DNA of 64,000 bases from Pseudorasbora parva (Eukaryota; Chordata; Actinopteri; Cypriniformes; Gobionidae). Position 1 is the first letter of the stretch, and each line of letters starts with the position of its first letter. Under the pieces are notes generated by a model that was not told the DNA's origin, searched no databases, and saw only the letters and a program-made list of their open reading frames with translations. The stretch covers positions 35,352,946-35,416,945 of the forward strand of contig NC_090186.1 of the NCBI RefSeq assembly GCF_024679245.1. Reading direction: 5' to 3'. Below are positions 1 to 23,689 of the stretch, piece after piece. Both the position numbers and the translations under genes were made by a program.

Positions 1-677
1 TGAGTGTTGTTCTTTCCTTGGGTTTTAACGAAGAGGAAAAGCTTAAATCGCTTAGAACAGAATCAACAGCTGACTTGAACGAGTGATATTCCTCGGCGGC
101 ATCTATCTTTGTAATGTACAAAATCTGTTTCAGTGCGCTGTCGTCATCGTGTAAAGCCCGCCCCAACGTTTCTAATTGGTGCCACGATTCCGACGGATTA
201 GAAATGGGCTTGAAATGGGCTCTTTGCCAGACTACTTGCAGAGCAAATTTAAATTTGCCGGAAGTTGTCTGGGTTTTTCCAGGCTATTAGTAGTGCCCAA
301 CATTTAACCGCACACATCAATAAATAAAATGTTTTTTTTTTTACAGAGAACAAAATTAATAAAATCTAATTTTTCAAAATGCGTTTCATAAGCAGTTTGA
401 AGTAGTTTGAAAGCCCAGTAGTGCTGACACATCTCAAGTATTCTTTTCTTTCAGCAGGGACTTTGTGTGAGGCATGAGAGGGTTGAGCGATGAGGTCAGA
501 GCGTCTGGTGTAATGATGTTGAATGAGTGTGTGTGCACAGATAATCCTAGCTCTCGCTGATTTTTCACCTCCTTTGTTGTGAAATCAAGCTGAACAGACA
601 GAGAGTCAGGCCGTTCACATACCCTTTCAAATCTCTTGTGCTCTTTTGTCTCAATTTGTAATATTTTCATTTTTCAG
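1..677 (+). other. Intron upstream of the first visible galnt14 exon
   Basis: No coding exon was recognised here. About 150-300 looks like a fragment of an interspersed repeat (AAGCCCGCCCC, then a palindrome-like TTTAAATTTG area). The block at 541-599 recurs at 44,712-44,769 and is listed separately. The 600-677 part holds the polypyrimidine tract and acceptor of exon a. Confidence 0.5.
541..599 (+). repeat. Copy 1 of a ~58-bp duplicated block (intronic)
   Basis: Aligns without large gaps to 44,712-44,769 in the same orientation. The last 24 bp (576-599, from GTTGTGAAATC to GAACAGAC) are identical. It is not at the end of any transposon I recognise. It could be an old interspersed repeat or a duplicated conserved non-coding element. 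Confidence 0.6.
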
Positions 678-12882
<12,205 letters not shown>

Positions 12883-13145
12883 TCTTTCCTCCTTGGCCTC
12901 TCCTCACCTTTCAGAGCTCAGCTGGAGTCAAAGATGGATAGAGAGGCAGAGAGAGCGAGTGTGTACCTCCAGGAGGGGCTACATCTGTGTCCTGCTGTTC
13001 TGCTATGTCCACTCCCTTCGTCTCTTCAGCACACCCCAGGTATGCTGGGATTGCAGAATGTCCTGACTTACTGAAATGACCTCATTACTGCTGCTATATT
13101 AATGCTACACTCTACATTAAAGGGTACATAACACACACAGTTGCT
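12883..13145 (+). other. Probable 3' UTR of the galnt14-like gene with candidate poly(A) signal
   Basis: Moderately GC-rich sequence follows the stop codon. The first variant poly(A) hexamer ATTAAA lies at 13116-13121; no AATAAA was seen between the stop and that point. The true end could be further downstream, but a transposon-like block begins at 13367. Inference from position only. Confidence 0.4.
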
Positions 13146-13366
13146 GCCACCTCATGTTAATCTTGCTTATCTATAGATTAGTATCGCGTCCTTCATGTCT
13201 CCGAAGAGTCTTTAGTTTGATCATATTTATAAAAGACATATATGCTGTACCAATTCTTTCCGAAAACATCATACTCATTTTTTTTGTTTTGTTTATGTTT
13301 AGCATGAGAATCCAACTCTTTTAACAATTTAATTTGAATGAGCTTTAGAGATAACCATGAAAATAC

Positions 13367-14117
13367 TTAAAGGTCCACTGAAATCAAAATAGATTTTTTT
13401 TAGCTTTTAGTATGCTTAAAGTTATGAATAGACTGGTGTGTTCCAAAAAAAAAATACAACATTTGCATTTAGGAGATATAAGCGTTCAAAATGTAGTCTC
13501 TCACTTGCGTTAAAACGAATTACAGATTTTGGTGACATCATCGCAGACTTCACTTTCTCATCAAATCTTCTGTCCAATCAAAATGCTCTGTAGAATCTAA
13601 AGCCCGCCCCCTACGCTGCTGAAGCTGCGGATGAAATAGGTCAGTTGGTCACACATTTACTAATTTCTACATGGTGAAGGCACATAGCACACTATAAATG
13701 TGATAGGAAACGATTCAGTGTAAATATGCTTTCAGTTGAGGCGAATAAAGTCTTTTTCACGTTAGTTTCACACAGCACAGCGGCGCACACACAACGGCTC
13801 TGGTATAAATTTAGACTACAGACACGAAAGCGCAGCGCGGATGATATGCGCGAGTCGGCGCAGACAACAAACATATCGGACCCATTTGAATTCTGCACAG
13901 AATGCTGCATTTCAAAAGCGATATTGAGTAGATTATGATGATAAACAGTTAGAGGAAACTGGCTTTACCAAACAGAAAGGCAAACTAGTCAAACTGTGAT
14001 ATTATTAACAAAACGCTATTGGTTGTTTCAGAAAAGGGGAGGAGCTGCTAACAGCTGGAACCGTTTCAGGGGAAATTACATCAACACATTGAATAATGTC
14101 AAAGCACTTCAGTGGGC
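13367..14117 (+). mobile_element. TTAA-bounded short DNA element, family B, copy 1
   Basis: Starts TTAAAGGTCCACTGAAATC and ends CACTTCAGTGGGC, an inverted counterpart. It matches 34,464-35,245 in the same orientation along its length (GCATTTAGGAGATATAAGC, GCCCGCCCCCT, GGGGAGGAGCTGCTAACAGC). The final TTAA is lost in this copy. No transposase. Confidence 0.85.
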
Positions 14118-14316
14118 GAAGTATGTAATTTTTTTGTCTTCATAATGGTAAAGTGTGTCATTTTCTTTCTGTCATCCCAGTATAACATGCAAAATCAACT
14201 ATAAGTAAGCTGCTTGTTGGCTGATTCCCCCTGAAGACACTGTAAATATCAAAACATTGCTTGTTTATTTCCGTATCCTGACCAGGCCTGTTTCCCAAAA
14301 GCATTGTAAACCTAAG

Positions 14317-14835
14317 TAGCCTAGAAATCTAGACGCACCCTAGCGGCAGCTAATCTAATTTGCAGCGAGTATCGTCTAGCAACTCTCCAACTCTCCAACT
14401 TGTGAGCTGGAAAAACCAAACTCTGTTCAGGCCAATCACATTGTGTATAGAGTCGGTGGGCTGGCTTAACTTAATGACGGCAGAGTTGCGGAGGTTCCGC
14501 GTGCTACTTGTAAACAAAGCTGGCGACAGGCGGTCTTCGAAGTCGGCTTTGACCGCGACTCTGGAAGACTTGGAGTTAATCTTTTATTTGAGAAAAGAAC
14601 AAAGAATGGCACTGAAATAATTCTTAAGAAGAGAAGATGTGTTCAGAGTTTTGCCGACCGGGCGAAAGTTTAATCTATCAAAGCTCCGCTTCACGTTGCT
14701 CTGGTTGGTTGTAGCTATCCAATTGCATGCAGAGGGAGTTTGAAAGACAACCGTTTTTCCACCCCTCGGGTTGAGCCCTGCCAATGGTGAGTTTCCAGAC
14801 CAAACATCTTGATGTGGGTCTGGCTTGTCAGGCTA
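14317..14835 (+). mobile_element. TAGCCT-ended repeat, family C, copy 1
   Basis: Starts TAGCCTAGAAATCTAGACGC and ends GTGGGTCTGGCTTGTCAGGCTA. The same family occurs inverted at 55,553-56,345, as a partial copy at 62,475-63,079 and as a 46-bp remnant at 20,631-20,676. The short terminal inverted repeat is TAGCCT. Its 86-aa and 66-aa ORFs are not conserved between copies. Confidence 0.8.
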
Positions 14836-17498
14836 AAAGTGGATTTTAGAAATGATTGGTACTTATTGTCTATAATTATGATCAGATTAGGCTCACAATG
14901 CTTTGGGGTGGCATTGTTATTGTTAACTTAAACAAATATTGGTTTTGTTAATTGAAATAAATCAGAATTAAATTATATATTTAAAAAAAAAAATACAAAA
15001 GAAATGTCTTGGCAACTAACTGAAAAAAAACTAGTTGAAGTACTAAAATTATTTTAATTATAATTATAATATATTATATTATATAAATATAATTGTAATA
15101 ATTGTAATCTGTGTTGGGGCAACAATACTTTTAAACGTATATTTTAAAAATATACTTTTAATAGAAAGAAATTGTTACTTTTTTAGGAGTTTATGGAAAT
15201 AAAGTATTAGTTACTATGTAGCTTTAAGCTCTCACATTCCGTTGCAGTCGGTGGAATGGGCTCTTTAAATCGCCACGCTGTCATGACAGCGTCTATCATG
15301 TGACAATTCCATCATGGCATGTGTAGTACGTCCGACTCCATTCATACTACCCATATTCATACTATATAGAACATACTTTTTTTTACGGTCGCGAAGTACG
15401 TTCTAATTCAAATGTAGTACCTACTCACATATTATGCAATTTCGGACGCAGCCTGAGGACTCCACCTCTTCCAAAATGTCAATGTTGGCTTGGCTTGCAG
15501 GGTTGTTGTTTTTTAAACTCAGAGTGCTGTTTTTTTTGCTGTGTTTGTCCTCCTGACAGTCTTGCAGTGTAGACAACTTTGTTGATTATAATGGGGTTGG
15601 CCTAGTTATGTTGCTTTGCGTTGTGCCACTCGCTTGCAGTGTAGACACATTTTCTCATGCAATGGGCAAGCCTGCTTGACAGCATTATGGGGAAGGGAGA
15701 CAGTTAAAAAAGTAGTTTAGGTATATTTATATACATTCAATAAGTATCACATAACTTTACTCATTACATCCAAAGCATAATCTTGTTATGTAATTGATTT
15801 GTAATATCCTCAATTATTAAGAATCATTTTTGGTACAAAAAATAAAAAAATAAAAAAAGCATTTCTAAAGGAATGTATAAAATATGTAGCTTCTTAGTTA
15901 AAATGTATTTAATTTATAAGTTCATTTAGAAAGTAAGCGCAAGACCTTAAAAAACTGGTAACCCTTGAATCAGCTGTGCTGTCAGTCTACTCAAGGTAAC
16001 GGTCACCACAACGGAAGGCCCGTCTCTCCATTCATTTAATTGGACAATAGAAAAAAATTGTGATGATGTCGGGGGCTTTTCTGCTCTCAGTTGATTTTTT
16101 AAAATTTCATGCGCTCAGAGCGCTCCTTCGAAAACGTGCGCATCACACGCTCTGCCAATATAGAAATCTATTCAAAAAGGTGCATCGCATTGCGAAAACT
16201 TGACAAGTCTAGCTTACCCAATCTCCCTGTAAAGTCTGTACCTTGGCTGATCTTCTCTTCTGTCTTTCTTTCAAGGTTCCCCAGAGTGTCAATCATACTG
16301 ATGCTCTCCAGAACAGAGTTTGGCAGCTGGACACACACAAACTTGCGGGGCACTCACCGAGTGCGATACACGCTCACAATGGAGAACAACGCACAACCTT
16401 TTTATTTCTGTTTCGCTTGAATTTACCCCAATACGAAGCACTTGTGAGATACATCTGCTAGCACATCGATATACAATAAATACCCTATTTTTTATTAATG
16501 GGCTGCTGCTTGCATTTATTCCTGGTTGTTTGATTGTGTAAGTAAAGCATGATCCAACTGTATTTAAGGTAGTTGCTGACATGATCATCAAAAATAGACA
16601 AATCCCAAACGCATTGCAGAGGCAGCCTTCTTCAATTAGCATGTCAGCCCAGCCTCATTAGTCCATAATGTAATGGCATAGCTGTTGAATGCAGTTGCAG
16701 AGCGCATTCTTCTGTTCTGCAAGCAAATGAGCTCAAGATGGGCAAGAGTGGCTTGTTCTCACAAGCTCTGCATTCACTGCTCGTAAGTGGAGAACTGAGA
16801 CTGTTTGCCGAGAGGATCTAAATAAAGCTCAGCCACATCGCAACACATGCCCAGGCGACAGGACAGGGAGGATCCAATTACCACTTTCTCAGTCTGTCCC
16901 CCTCTTCTCATTAGAAGGCTGAGCTCTGTGGGAGCTGGGAGCATACTGAGACTCAGACGTGGCACAGCTCAAATGCCCTCATCACTTGCTGTAGTCTAGT
17001 CTAACCCGGCAATTACATCCAATTAGGTTCTGCTGTTTTCTTACCTACAGCTTCCTGATGCTGCACAGATTTCAACCATCCGCTTTGCATGGAGCCTAAA
17101 AGCTTTAAAGAACCAACCATTGAGTCGTTATGGGTTTCCTGATTTGCTAAACGTGTGCACTGAATAGTATGCACAAGTCTCCAGATTCCTGCTTTATTTC
17201 AGTAAGAATGAGTCATTATGAGGGAAGATTGAGATGAGAGGGGTGAGAGCAGAGAGTTGTGTCTCAGACATGTTATCTAATGATATGTGTAGGAGAGCTG
17301 TACTAGTCAATACAGTCTATTTTTAGGGAATCTCGGAATCCTGCCGTTTAAGAATGTACCACAACAGAAGAGCTTCTTTATGATTTAAATCGTTATATCA
17401 TAGAGATCTTTCCTTCACCTAGAATTTGCGTCCACAGCACTAAATGTGGCATTTTAAAGCTGAAGTGAGTCTCAATGTTAAAATACTTTTAGCACAGC
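14836..17498. other. Intergenic, no gene recognised
   Basis: AT-rich sequence with repeat-like patches near 15,236-15,440 (GTAGTACGTCCGACTCC, GGTCGCGAAGTACG) and 15,960-16,480 (ACGGTCACCACAACGG, GCGCTCAGAGCGCTC), neither resolved into an element with ends. About 16,690-17,100 looks unique and moderately GC-rich. ORFs up to 117 aa on both strands overlap each other and have no recognisable domain. Confidence 0.45.
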
Positions 17499-18290
17499 TT
17501 AAAGGGGTACTTCAGCGCTGGGAAAATGAATCTGTATTTAAACTGGGTCATCAATGTAGTAGAAATGTGAAATTATTTTTGAATTTGGTGCCTTCTAGAC
17601 TGAGAAAAGACAGAAAATGTATTTTTGTCTCATGGAGATGAAAGACTACAATTCCCAGAATGCTTCGCTGCTCTGTGAGGCCATTCCCAAAGCCACCAAC
17701 TTCATTACTGTGACTGAGTTGGAGAAGACACTACAATTAAAAACTGAACGTGTCTGTTCAATATAATGAGTGAGTCACCGTGCGAGTATCACAGCACTGA
17801 GCACTAACTGCAGGAGTCAGATAAATGAGCTGAGCTCTCGTGATGAGAGCTGAGGTAATCGCGACTACACTCGTGGCATACATTCACAACACGAGTTCAG
17901 TCTGGCGCGTTTCAGTTTATGCCTTTGCAAGCTTAACTTTCATAGAAATTAATTTGAGAAGTTAAAACACTTACATTACTCAGCTCCGTTTAAATGAGTG
18001 CCTGTAGCTGCGAGCTGAGCTCTGAGTGTGATCTTCCATCCCCCATGTGCGAGCTAAAAACATGCGGAAATGGCTCCCTCTGCTGGCTGTAGTCTTTAGC
18101 CTTTGGCCAAACATTCCTCCTATGATGCAAATATCGTCAATTTGCGTCATAGGAGGAATTTTTCCAGAAATAAAATGTATAAATCTCTTGTTTTAGGGGG
18201 ATATGAGGGGGAAAAGCACAATCATTTGAATATACTCCAGGGTTTCTACTGATACAAAGCCATATGCTAATCGCTGAAGTAACCCTTTAA
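17499..18290 (+). mobile_element. TTAA-bounded short DNA element, family A, copy 2 (full length)
   Basis: Complete at both ends: TTAAAGGGGTACTTCAGCG at the left and CGCTGAAGTAACCCTTTAA at the right, 792 bp including both TTAA. An internal near-perfect hairpin at about 18,113-18,161 is built on CCTCCTATGATGCAAAT. Copy 1 is inverted at 1664-2235. The borders suggest piggyBac-type mobilisation in trans. Confidence 0.88.
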
Positions 18291-18399
18291 TGTGCAAAGA
18301 CAATTATACAACTTTTATGTGTTGATTTCTCTGAAATATATAATCACTGTGGCTCTATGGTGGCGCTATCAAAGTGTTTGTCATTGGCTTTTTTTGGCC

Positions 18400-19234
18400 A
18401 TTACTCACCCCCATTTAATCCAAGATGTTCATGTCTTTCTTTCTTCAGTCGAAAAGAAATTAAGGGTTTTGAGGACAACATTGCATCATTTTTCTCTAGT
18501 GGATTCAAAGGGATCCAACTGGTTGAGGGTCCAAATTGCAGCTTCAAAAATCTCTACACGATCCCAGTCGAGGAATGAGGATCGTTCATTTTCACACACA
18601 AAAAAATATATAATGTTTTTTAACCACAAATCTTGCATCCCTGACTTCACACATTACATAGTTACATTGGAAAGGTCACATGCGACGGAAAAGTTCCAGC
18701 CCAGTGGTTACACATCGAACATGCATATACTAAGTCAAACGGTCTTTACAAAAAAACTAAAAGGTAAAAGAACAATGACAGGCAATTTTGAATTTGGAGG
18801 AGACAATGAGATGTAGTTTTGTGTAGTGTTACCGGAGTCCACAAACAAACTTCATGTCATTCATGATCGTGATTACATAATGCATGACGTATTACAGAGC
18901 TAGTGCAAGACGAACATTCATGGTTAAAAAGTATATACATTTTATTTATTTTAGAAACTGACCCATCATTTCACAAGATAAGACCCTTATTCCTTGGCTG
19001 GGATCATGTAGAGCCCTTTGAAACTGCATTGGAACAGCCATTTGGACCCTCAACCTGTTGGTTCCAGTTGAAGTCCACTGTATGGAGAAAAATCCTGGAA
19101 AGTTTTTCTCAAAAACCCCCATTTCTTTTCTACTGAAGGAAAAAAGACATGAACATGGATGACAACAACTTGGATGACGTGGGGGTGAGTAAATTATCAG
19201 GAAATGTTCATTCTGAATTGAACTAATCCTTTAA
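18400..19234. mobile_element. Long foldback element, family D
   Basis: Left arm TTACTCACCCCCATTTAATC and GGTTGAGGGTCCAAATTGCA are mirrored on the right by TTTGGACCCTCAACCTG and GGGGGTGAGTAA, then CTAATCCTTTAA. Arms are over 150 bp; the loop carries unique sequence. The left outermost end is not defined. A 174-aa ORF from 18,292 crosses this element and shows no domain. Confidence 0.65.
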
Positions 19235-20630
19235 ATGCAGCACACAACACAAACCTCTTTTCACACAAACCATATTGACTGTAGTGAAAATAACCTCAAT
19301 AGACAGTATTAATATGTAATATAGTTGCATTGTTCACCTTGTTGTCAGTAGTCAATTCTTTTGTATATTTTAGTGGACTGTTTTTTTTTTTTAGCGGAAG
19401 CTTTAAAATTAATCTTAAAAGATTCAAAACTTTTCATGACAGAGAGAGGAAACGCTGCATCACCGGAGGGCTGGAAACTGCAACTCTGCATTAGCCTGAT
19501 AAAGACAAATTCAGTGTTTCTCTGATGCTAAATACAGAGAGCAGCCCCTGCCACGACCTTCAACATCATTCAACCAAGGTGGATTAACTTCCACTGTATC
19601 GAAGGAAATAAGGGGCTAGAGTCCAGATAGAGAAACATATTAACCAGCTTTATTGTGTCTCAGAGGACAACAATTACTCCAGTCTTGGCATCGCATGAAA
19701 ATGAAATGTAATCACTGGATAACAGCAGCAAGTGTTTCATTCCTCTTGTAAGTTCATGCAATCGACAAAGGCTTTTGTCTCCATGTGCATCCCTCTGCCT
19801 CTTTGTCTCAGAGAGATTTTCCTGTCTTCAAGACACATAGTGTGCGGGGTCATCATTATCCAGCACTCAGAATGGTTATCAGGGGCCACTAGCAAGCTGC
19901 CACAGTGGGTTATCACAGCCAGTGACCAAATAACTCAGACCTACAACCCTAGCACTGCAGAGTGCTTAACAATTCACAATATAAAGAACATACAACCACG
20001 AGGAATGAGAAAGACCATGATGAATGATTAAAATAGAAAGGAATAGAAGAAGAAAAGAAGTCTAAAACATTGATTTTTTTTTAATACATTTTACCAAGTA
20101 CACATAGCATTGTCAGGCTTTAAAGGGTGAAACATACCTCTCACTCAGCACCAATCAGATCAATGTAATGATAATTGCAAACAGGTGCATTGGTGTGGGA
20201 GAAGAGCATAAAGCTCAGGCTGCATATGCTTATGTAAAGGAGTGTACCATCACACTTACTTCCCAACAAGTATAGGCTAGGTGAACAACAGTATGTAAAA
20301 GAGGACTATGTCCAAATTCACAGTATTCATAAAACAGTAGGCAAATGTTGACACTGATTTTAACATTCGCATCCAGTGGCCACGGAGGAATTTTGAAGGC
20401 CTGTGAAGCGACGCAAATGAAGCTGTAAGTAACATGACAATGAAAACATGATGAATGTATTATATCACAGTTGGGTACACAAATGAAGAGGAGAGGGATC
20501 TATTGGAGTACCAACTCTTTTATAATTCCAACTCTTTTGGTTTTCCTTTTGTAGATTGGGCAGCCATAATGCAGGCCATAAAATGGCATGTTTCATATCA
20601 CATAAGCTTCCTGGGTCAACATAAGTGTAT
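19235..20630. other. Intergenic, no gene recognised
   Basis: No exon, RNA gene or transposon end recognised. 19,430-19,740 is unique-looking and of balanced composition, so it may be worth a conservation check. A poly(T) run is at 19,380-19,393. Confidence 0.45.
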
Positions 20631-20676
20631 TAGCCTAGAAATCTAGATGCGATCTTTGGTCTGGCTTGTCAGGCTA
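20631..20676 (+). mobile_element. 46-bp remnant of family C with both termini
   Basis: TAGCCTAGAAATCTAGATGC joins almost directly to GGTCTGGCTTGTCAGGCTA. These are the two outer ends of the ~520-bp family C element (14,317-14,835) with the interior gone. Confidence 0.75.
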
Positions 20677-21193
20677 TAAGAGTATATCTCTAGCATTTTA
20701 ATTTTAAATCTTTGTAATATTTTATAATACACTGCACGTCAGATAAAAAAAGATACATTGCTGTCACTGGGGCGGCACCTTATGGTACCGAAAAGAACAG
20801 ACACAAAGAAATGAGGTATGCCATATGTAGCTCTTCTGTATGATATATTTTCCGTCGAAAGGACTGTGGTAACAACAAATGCAGAATGTGGAAAGAAAAG
20901 TGAAGAGAAAAACAAATGCACAAGGATTCAAAAAATAAAATATGAGAAGAAAATGTAAGATAGCACAAAATACAACCAGCAATAAAACAACTTTTAAGAA
21001 GACCGAAACATAAGTTTAAGATTTGTGCAATATAATTTTTACAGTGTTTAAAGTTGAAACATGCATGCTTTTTTTAAATGTGGTTTTAATTTTTTTATTC
21101 ACACTTATTATATTTTGATCCGTGACCACATTGGTTGCTATTCTGATCATTTTGCATTATTTTATTTTCAGTTTGTGCAATATATTTTTACGT

Positions 21194-21224
<31 letters not shown>

Positions 21225-21846
21225 TGTGGCCGCAGTACTTTAGACAGAAAATGTATCCCATAGTTCTGCGACTAATATTTCAATACTGATAAAAAGAAAA
21301 TCTGTGTCTAGGAATAAACACTGGAATGATATCTTGGCAGACTGTGCAGAGAAAACAGCTTGTCACTCACCAACAGAAGCCGGGCCGAGACCCCCTACAG
21401 TCTGCATGCCCTCCGTCAGTCATAGAGGGAAAGAGAGTGCAAGAATCCCCGGCAATAGAGCACTTAAACCCCACAAAGAGTCTACAGCCTCTGGTCACAT
21501 TAAATTTGACTAAAGTAATTGTTGGCTATTTGCAAAATCATCACAACTGTGCTTTTAAAGTAAATACAATTTGAACACCATTTGCATTATTTGAAAACGC
21601 TTCCCCAAATAAGCATCCATATTAAATAACGATTTGAGAGAAGATTGTTTTACAATTGTATCTGTATATTATGTGCCATTATGTTGTAAAAATAAATTCA
21701 CACGATGAACACAGACACATTCAAGTGTGGAGTCCAAGTCCTCAGAGGTCATAAAACAAGGGAGAGAATTGGTGAGTGATTCTGATATACAGCATTGCTA
21801 TGGATGACTGGATGCTCCAATTGACCATTCAGAATCAAACACTATA
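20677..21846. other. Intergenic, no gene recognised
   Basis: AT-rich with low-complexity patches such as (TTTA)n at 21,200-21,222. The ORFs in this interval overlap and look random. 21,300-21,510 is unique-looking without a recognised domain. Confidence 0.45.
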
Positions 21847-22072
21847 CACTGTAAAAAAAGAAAAAAAAAAAGAAAAAAAAAAGAAATAAAAAGTCTCCAA
21901 TTGAAAAATTTCTAGTAAATGGTCACATCTTAATTTGTCAGTTGGCCGAATTGAAATTCTGGGAATTGATGCAATTTAATTCACAGAAATTCAGTTTGGC
22001 CAACTGAAAAATTTAGATATGATCAGTCACTTGAAAATTTTCATTGGGAGACCTGAATTTTTTTTTACAGTG
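21847..22072. mobile_element. Small foldback element with CACTGTAAAA ends
   Basis: Begins CACTGTAAAAAAAG and ends TTTTTTTTTACAGTG, 226 bp. Inner arms (GTCTCCAATTGAAAAATTTC / its counterpart AAAATTTTCATTGGGAGAC; CAGTTGGCC / GGCCAACTG) pair along most of its length. No coding capacity; no clear target duplication. Confidence 0.7.
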
Positions 22073-22366
22073 AAGGACAAATTATATTATAAAATGTACA
22101 CTGTGAGAGACATAATCTAACTTTTAAAAAAATCAAGAAAAACCCAATATATTTTTTTTAACTATTTATTTGTATGATACAGCTGCAATAAGTATTTGAA
22201 CACCTGTCTATCAGCTAGAATTCTGACCCTCAAAGACCTTTTAGTCTGCCTTTAAAATGTCCACCTCCACTCCATTTATTATCCTAAATTAGATGCACCT
22301 GTTTGAGGTTGTTAGCTGCAAGACACCGGTCCACCCCATACAATCAGTAAGAATCCAACTACTAAC

Positions 22367-23187
22367 ATGGCCAAGCCCAAAGAGCTGTCCAAAGACACTA
22401 GAGACAAAATTGTACACCTCCACAAGGCTGGAAAGGGCTACGGGGAAAGTGCCAAGCAGATTGGTGAAAAAAGGTCCACTGTTCAGACTGAAATCAGCCC
22501 AGAACTACACAGGAGGAGCTGGTCAATGACCTGAAAAGAGCTGGAACCACCATTTCCAAGGTAACTGTTGGTAATACCCTAAGACTGTCCAGGCCTGTCT
22601 TAAGTTTGCCAATGAGCATTTGGATGATCCAGAGGAGTCATAGGAGAAAGTCATGTGGTAAGATAAGACCAAAATAGAAATTTTTGGTCATAATTCCACT
22701 AAGCGTGTTTGGACGAAGAAGAATGAGTACCATCCCAAGAACACCATCCCTACTGTGAAGCGGCGGGGGGGGGGGGGGGGGGGTGTTAGCATCATTCTTT
22801 GGGGGTGTTTTTCTGCGCATGGGCGGGACAGAGACAGGGCGACTGCACTGTATTAAGGAGAGGATGACCGGGGCCATGTATTGCGAGATTTTGGGGAACA
22901 ACCTCCTTCCCTCAGTTAGAGCATTGAAGATGGGTCGAGGCTGGGTCTTCCAACATGACAATGACCCGAAGCACACAGCCAGGATAACCAAGGAGTGGCT
23001 CTGTAAGAAGCATATCAAGGTTCTGCTGTGGCCTAGCCAGTCTCCAGATCTAAACCCAATAGAGAATCTTTGGAGGAGGTCAAACTCCGTGTTTCTCAGC
23101 GACAGGCCAGAAACCTGACTGATCTAGAGAAGATCTGTGTCGAGGAGTGGGCCAAAATCCCTCCTGCAGTGTGTGCAAACCTGTGAA
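22367..23187 (+). pseudogene. Tc1-like transposase remnant (copy A)
   Basis: Starts at an ATG reading [26 protein letters not shown], the DNA-binding end of a Tc1 transposase. A deletion then removes the second helix-turn-helix. Later pieces are readable in other frames: TKIEIFG, the catalytic block with [18 protein letters not shown], and [17 protein letters not shown] with the third acidic residue. Several frameshifts and an in-frame stop are present, and a 19-G tract (22,765-22,783) has replaced codons before the catalytic block. Confidence 0.88.
22765..22783 (+). repeat. Poly(G) tract of 19 bp
   Basis: Nineteen consecutive G inside the transposase remnant, where the related copy has a GGGGGTGG-type stretch. 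It looks like a slippage expansion. Confidence 0.95.
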
Positions 23188-23270
23188 AAACTACAGGAAA
23201 CGTTTGACCTTTTTCTCAGGTGTTCAAATACTTATTTGCAGCTGTATCATACAAATAAATAATTAAAAAA

Positions 23271-23689
23271 TAAATAGTCACTATTTTTTGTTTTATGATC
23301 AAATCTATTTTTGTGGGGGGACATATAACACAATACAATACAATGATGATGTACACATGACCTTTCCTCAAAAGCCTGATATTCACATTTTAACACAATT
23401 ATTTTGTATGTATTGAAGTGATGTATTGATAATACAGTTGCTTCAGATCCATAATTCTTCATCCTGAAGCATTACTAACAGTATAAAAGTTATTCTCATG
23501 TTTTTAAAAAGTCAGTAAAAGTTTCAAAGGAAAAAGACACATGCACTTCACCACGACCTGAAGGTGGAATCCTTTCAGAATCCTTTCTTTGTTTTAGCCA
23601 GTGAACAGTTTCTATTAAAAAGTCTCCCCTGCCAACACCGTCAATGCTGGGCTCTGCGCACTCGAGGGCGAGAACATAAAAGATTATCC
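23271..23689. other. Intergenic, nothing recognised
   Basis: AT-rich single-copy-looking DNA without exons or transposon ends. Confidence 0.45.

Larger units (their letters stand above)
22096..23270 (+). mobile_element. Tc1-like transposon, decayed, copy A
   Basis: Inverted arms TTTATTTGTATGATACAGC ... TATTTGAACACCTG and CAGGTGTTCAAATAC ... GCTGTATCATACAAATAAAT bound a + strand transposase remnant. The same family is at 29,060-30,577. The outermost terminal repeats found in better copies are missing here on both sides. Confidence 0.85.

Noticed and set aside
434..670. 78-codon minus-strand ORF near the first exon
   Set aside because: Antisense to intron sequence and the acceptor tract; no domain.
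16109..16642. Overlapping 103- and 117-codon ORFs
   Set aside because: Opposite-strand frames over the same repeat-like DNA, no domain, no plausible splice sites.
18292..18816. 174-codon open frame, the longest in the window
   Set aside because: It runs across the border of a foldback element, is of unremarkable composition, has no recognisable domain and no splice-bounded structure. Likely chance.
22783..23118. Possibly active Tc1 transposase
   Set aside because: Catalytic blocks are recognisable but the N-terminal half is deleted and frames are broken. The other Tc1-like copies in the window are also inactive.
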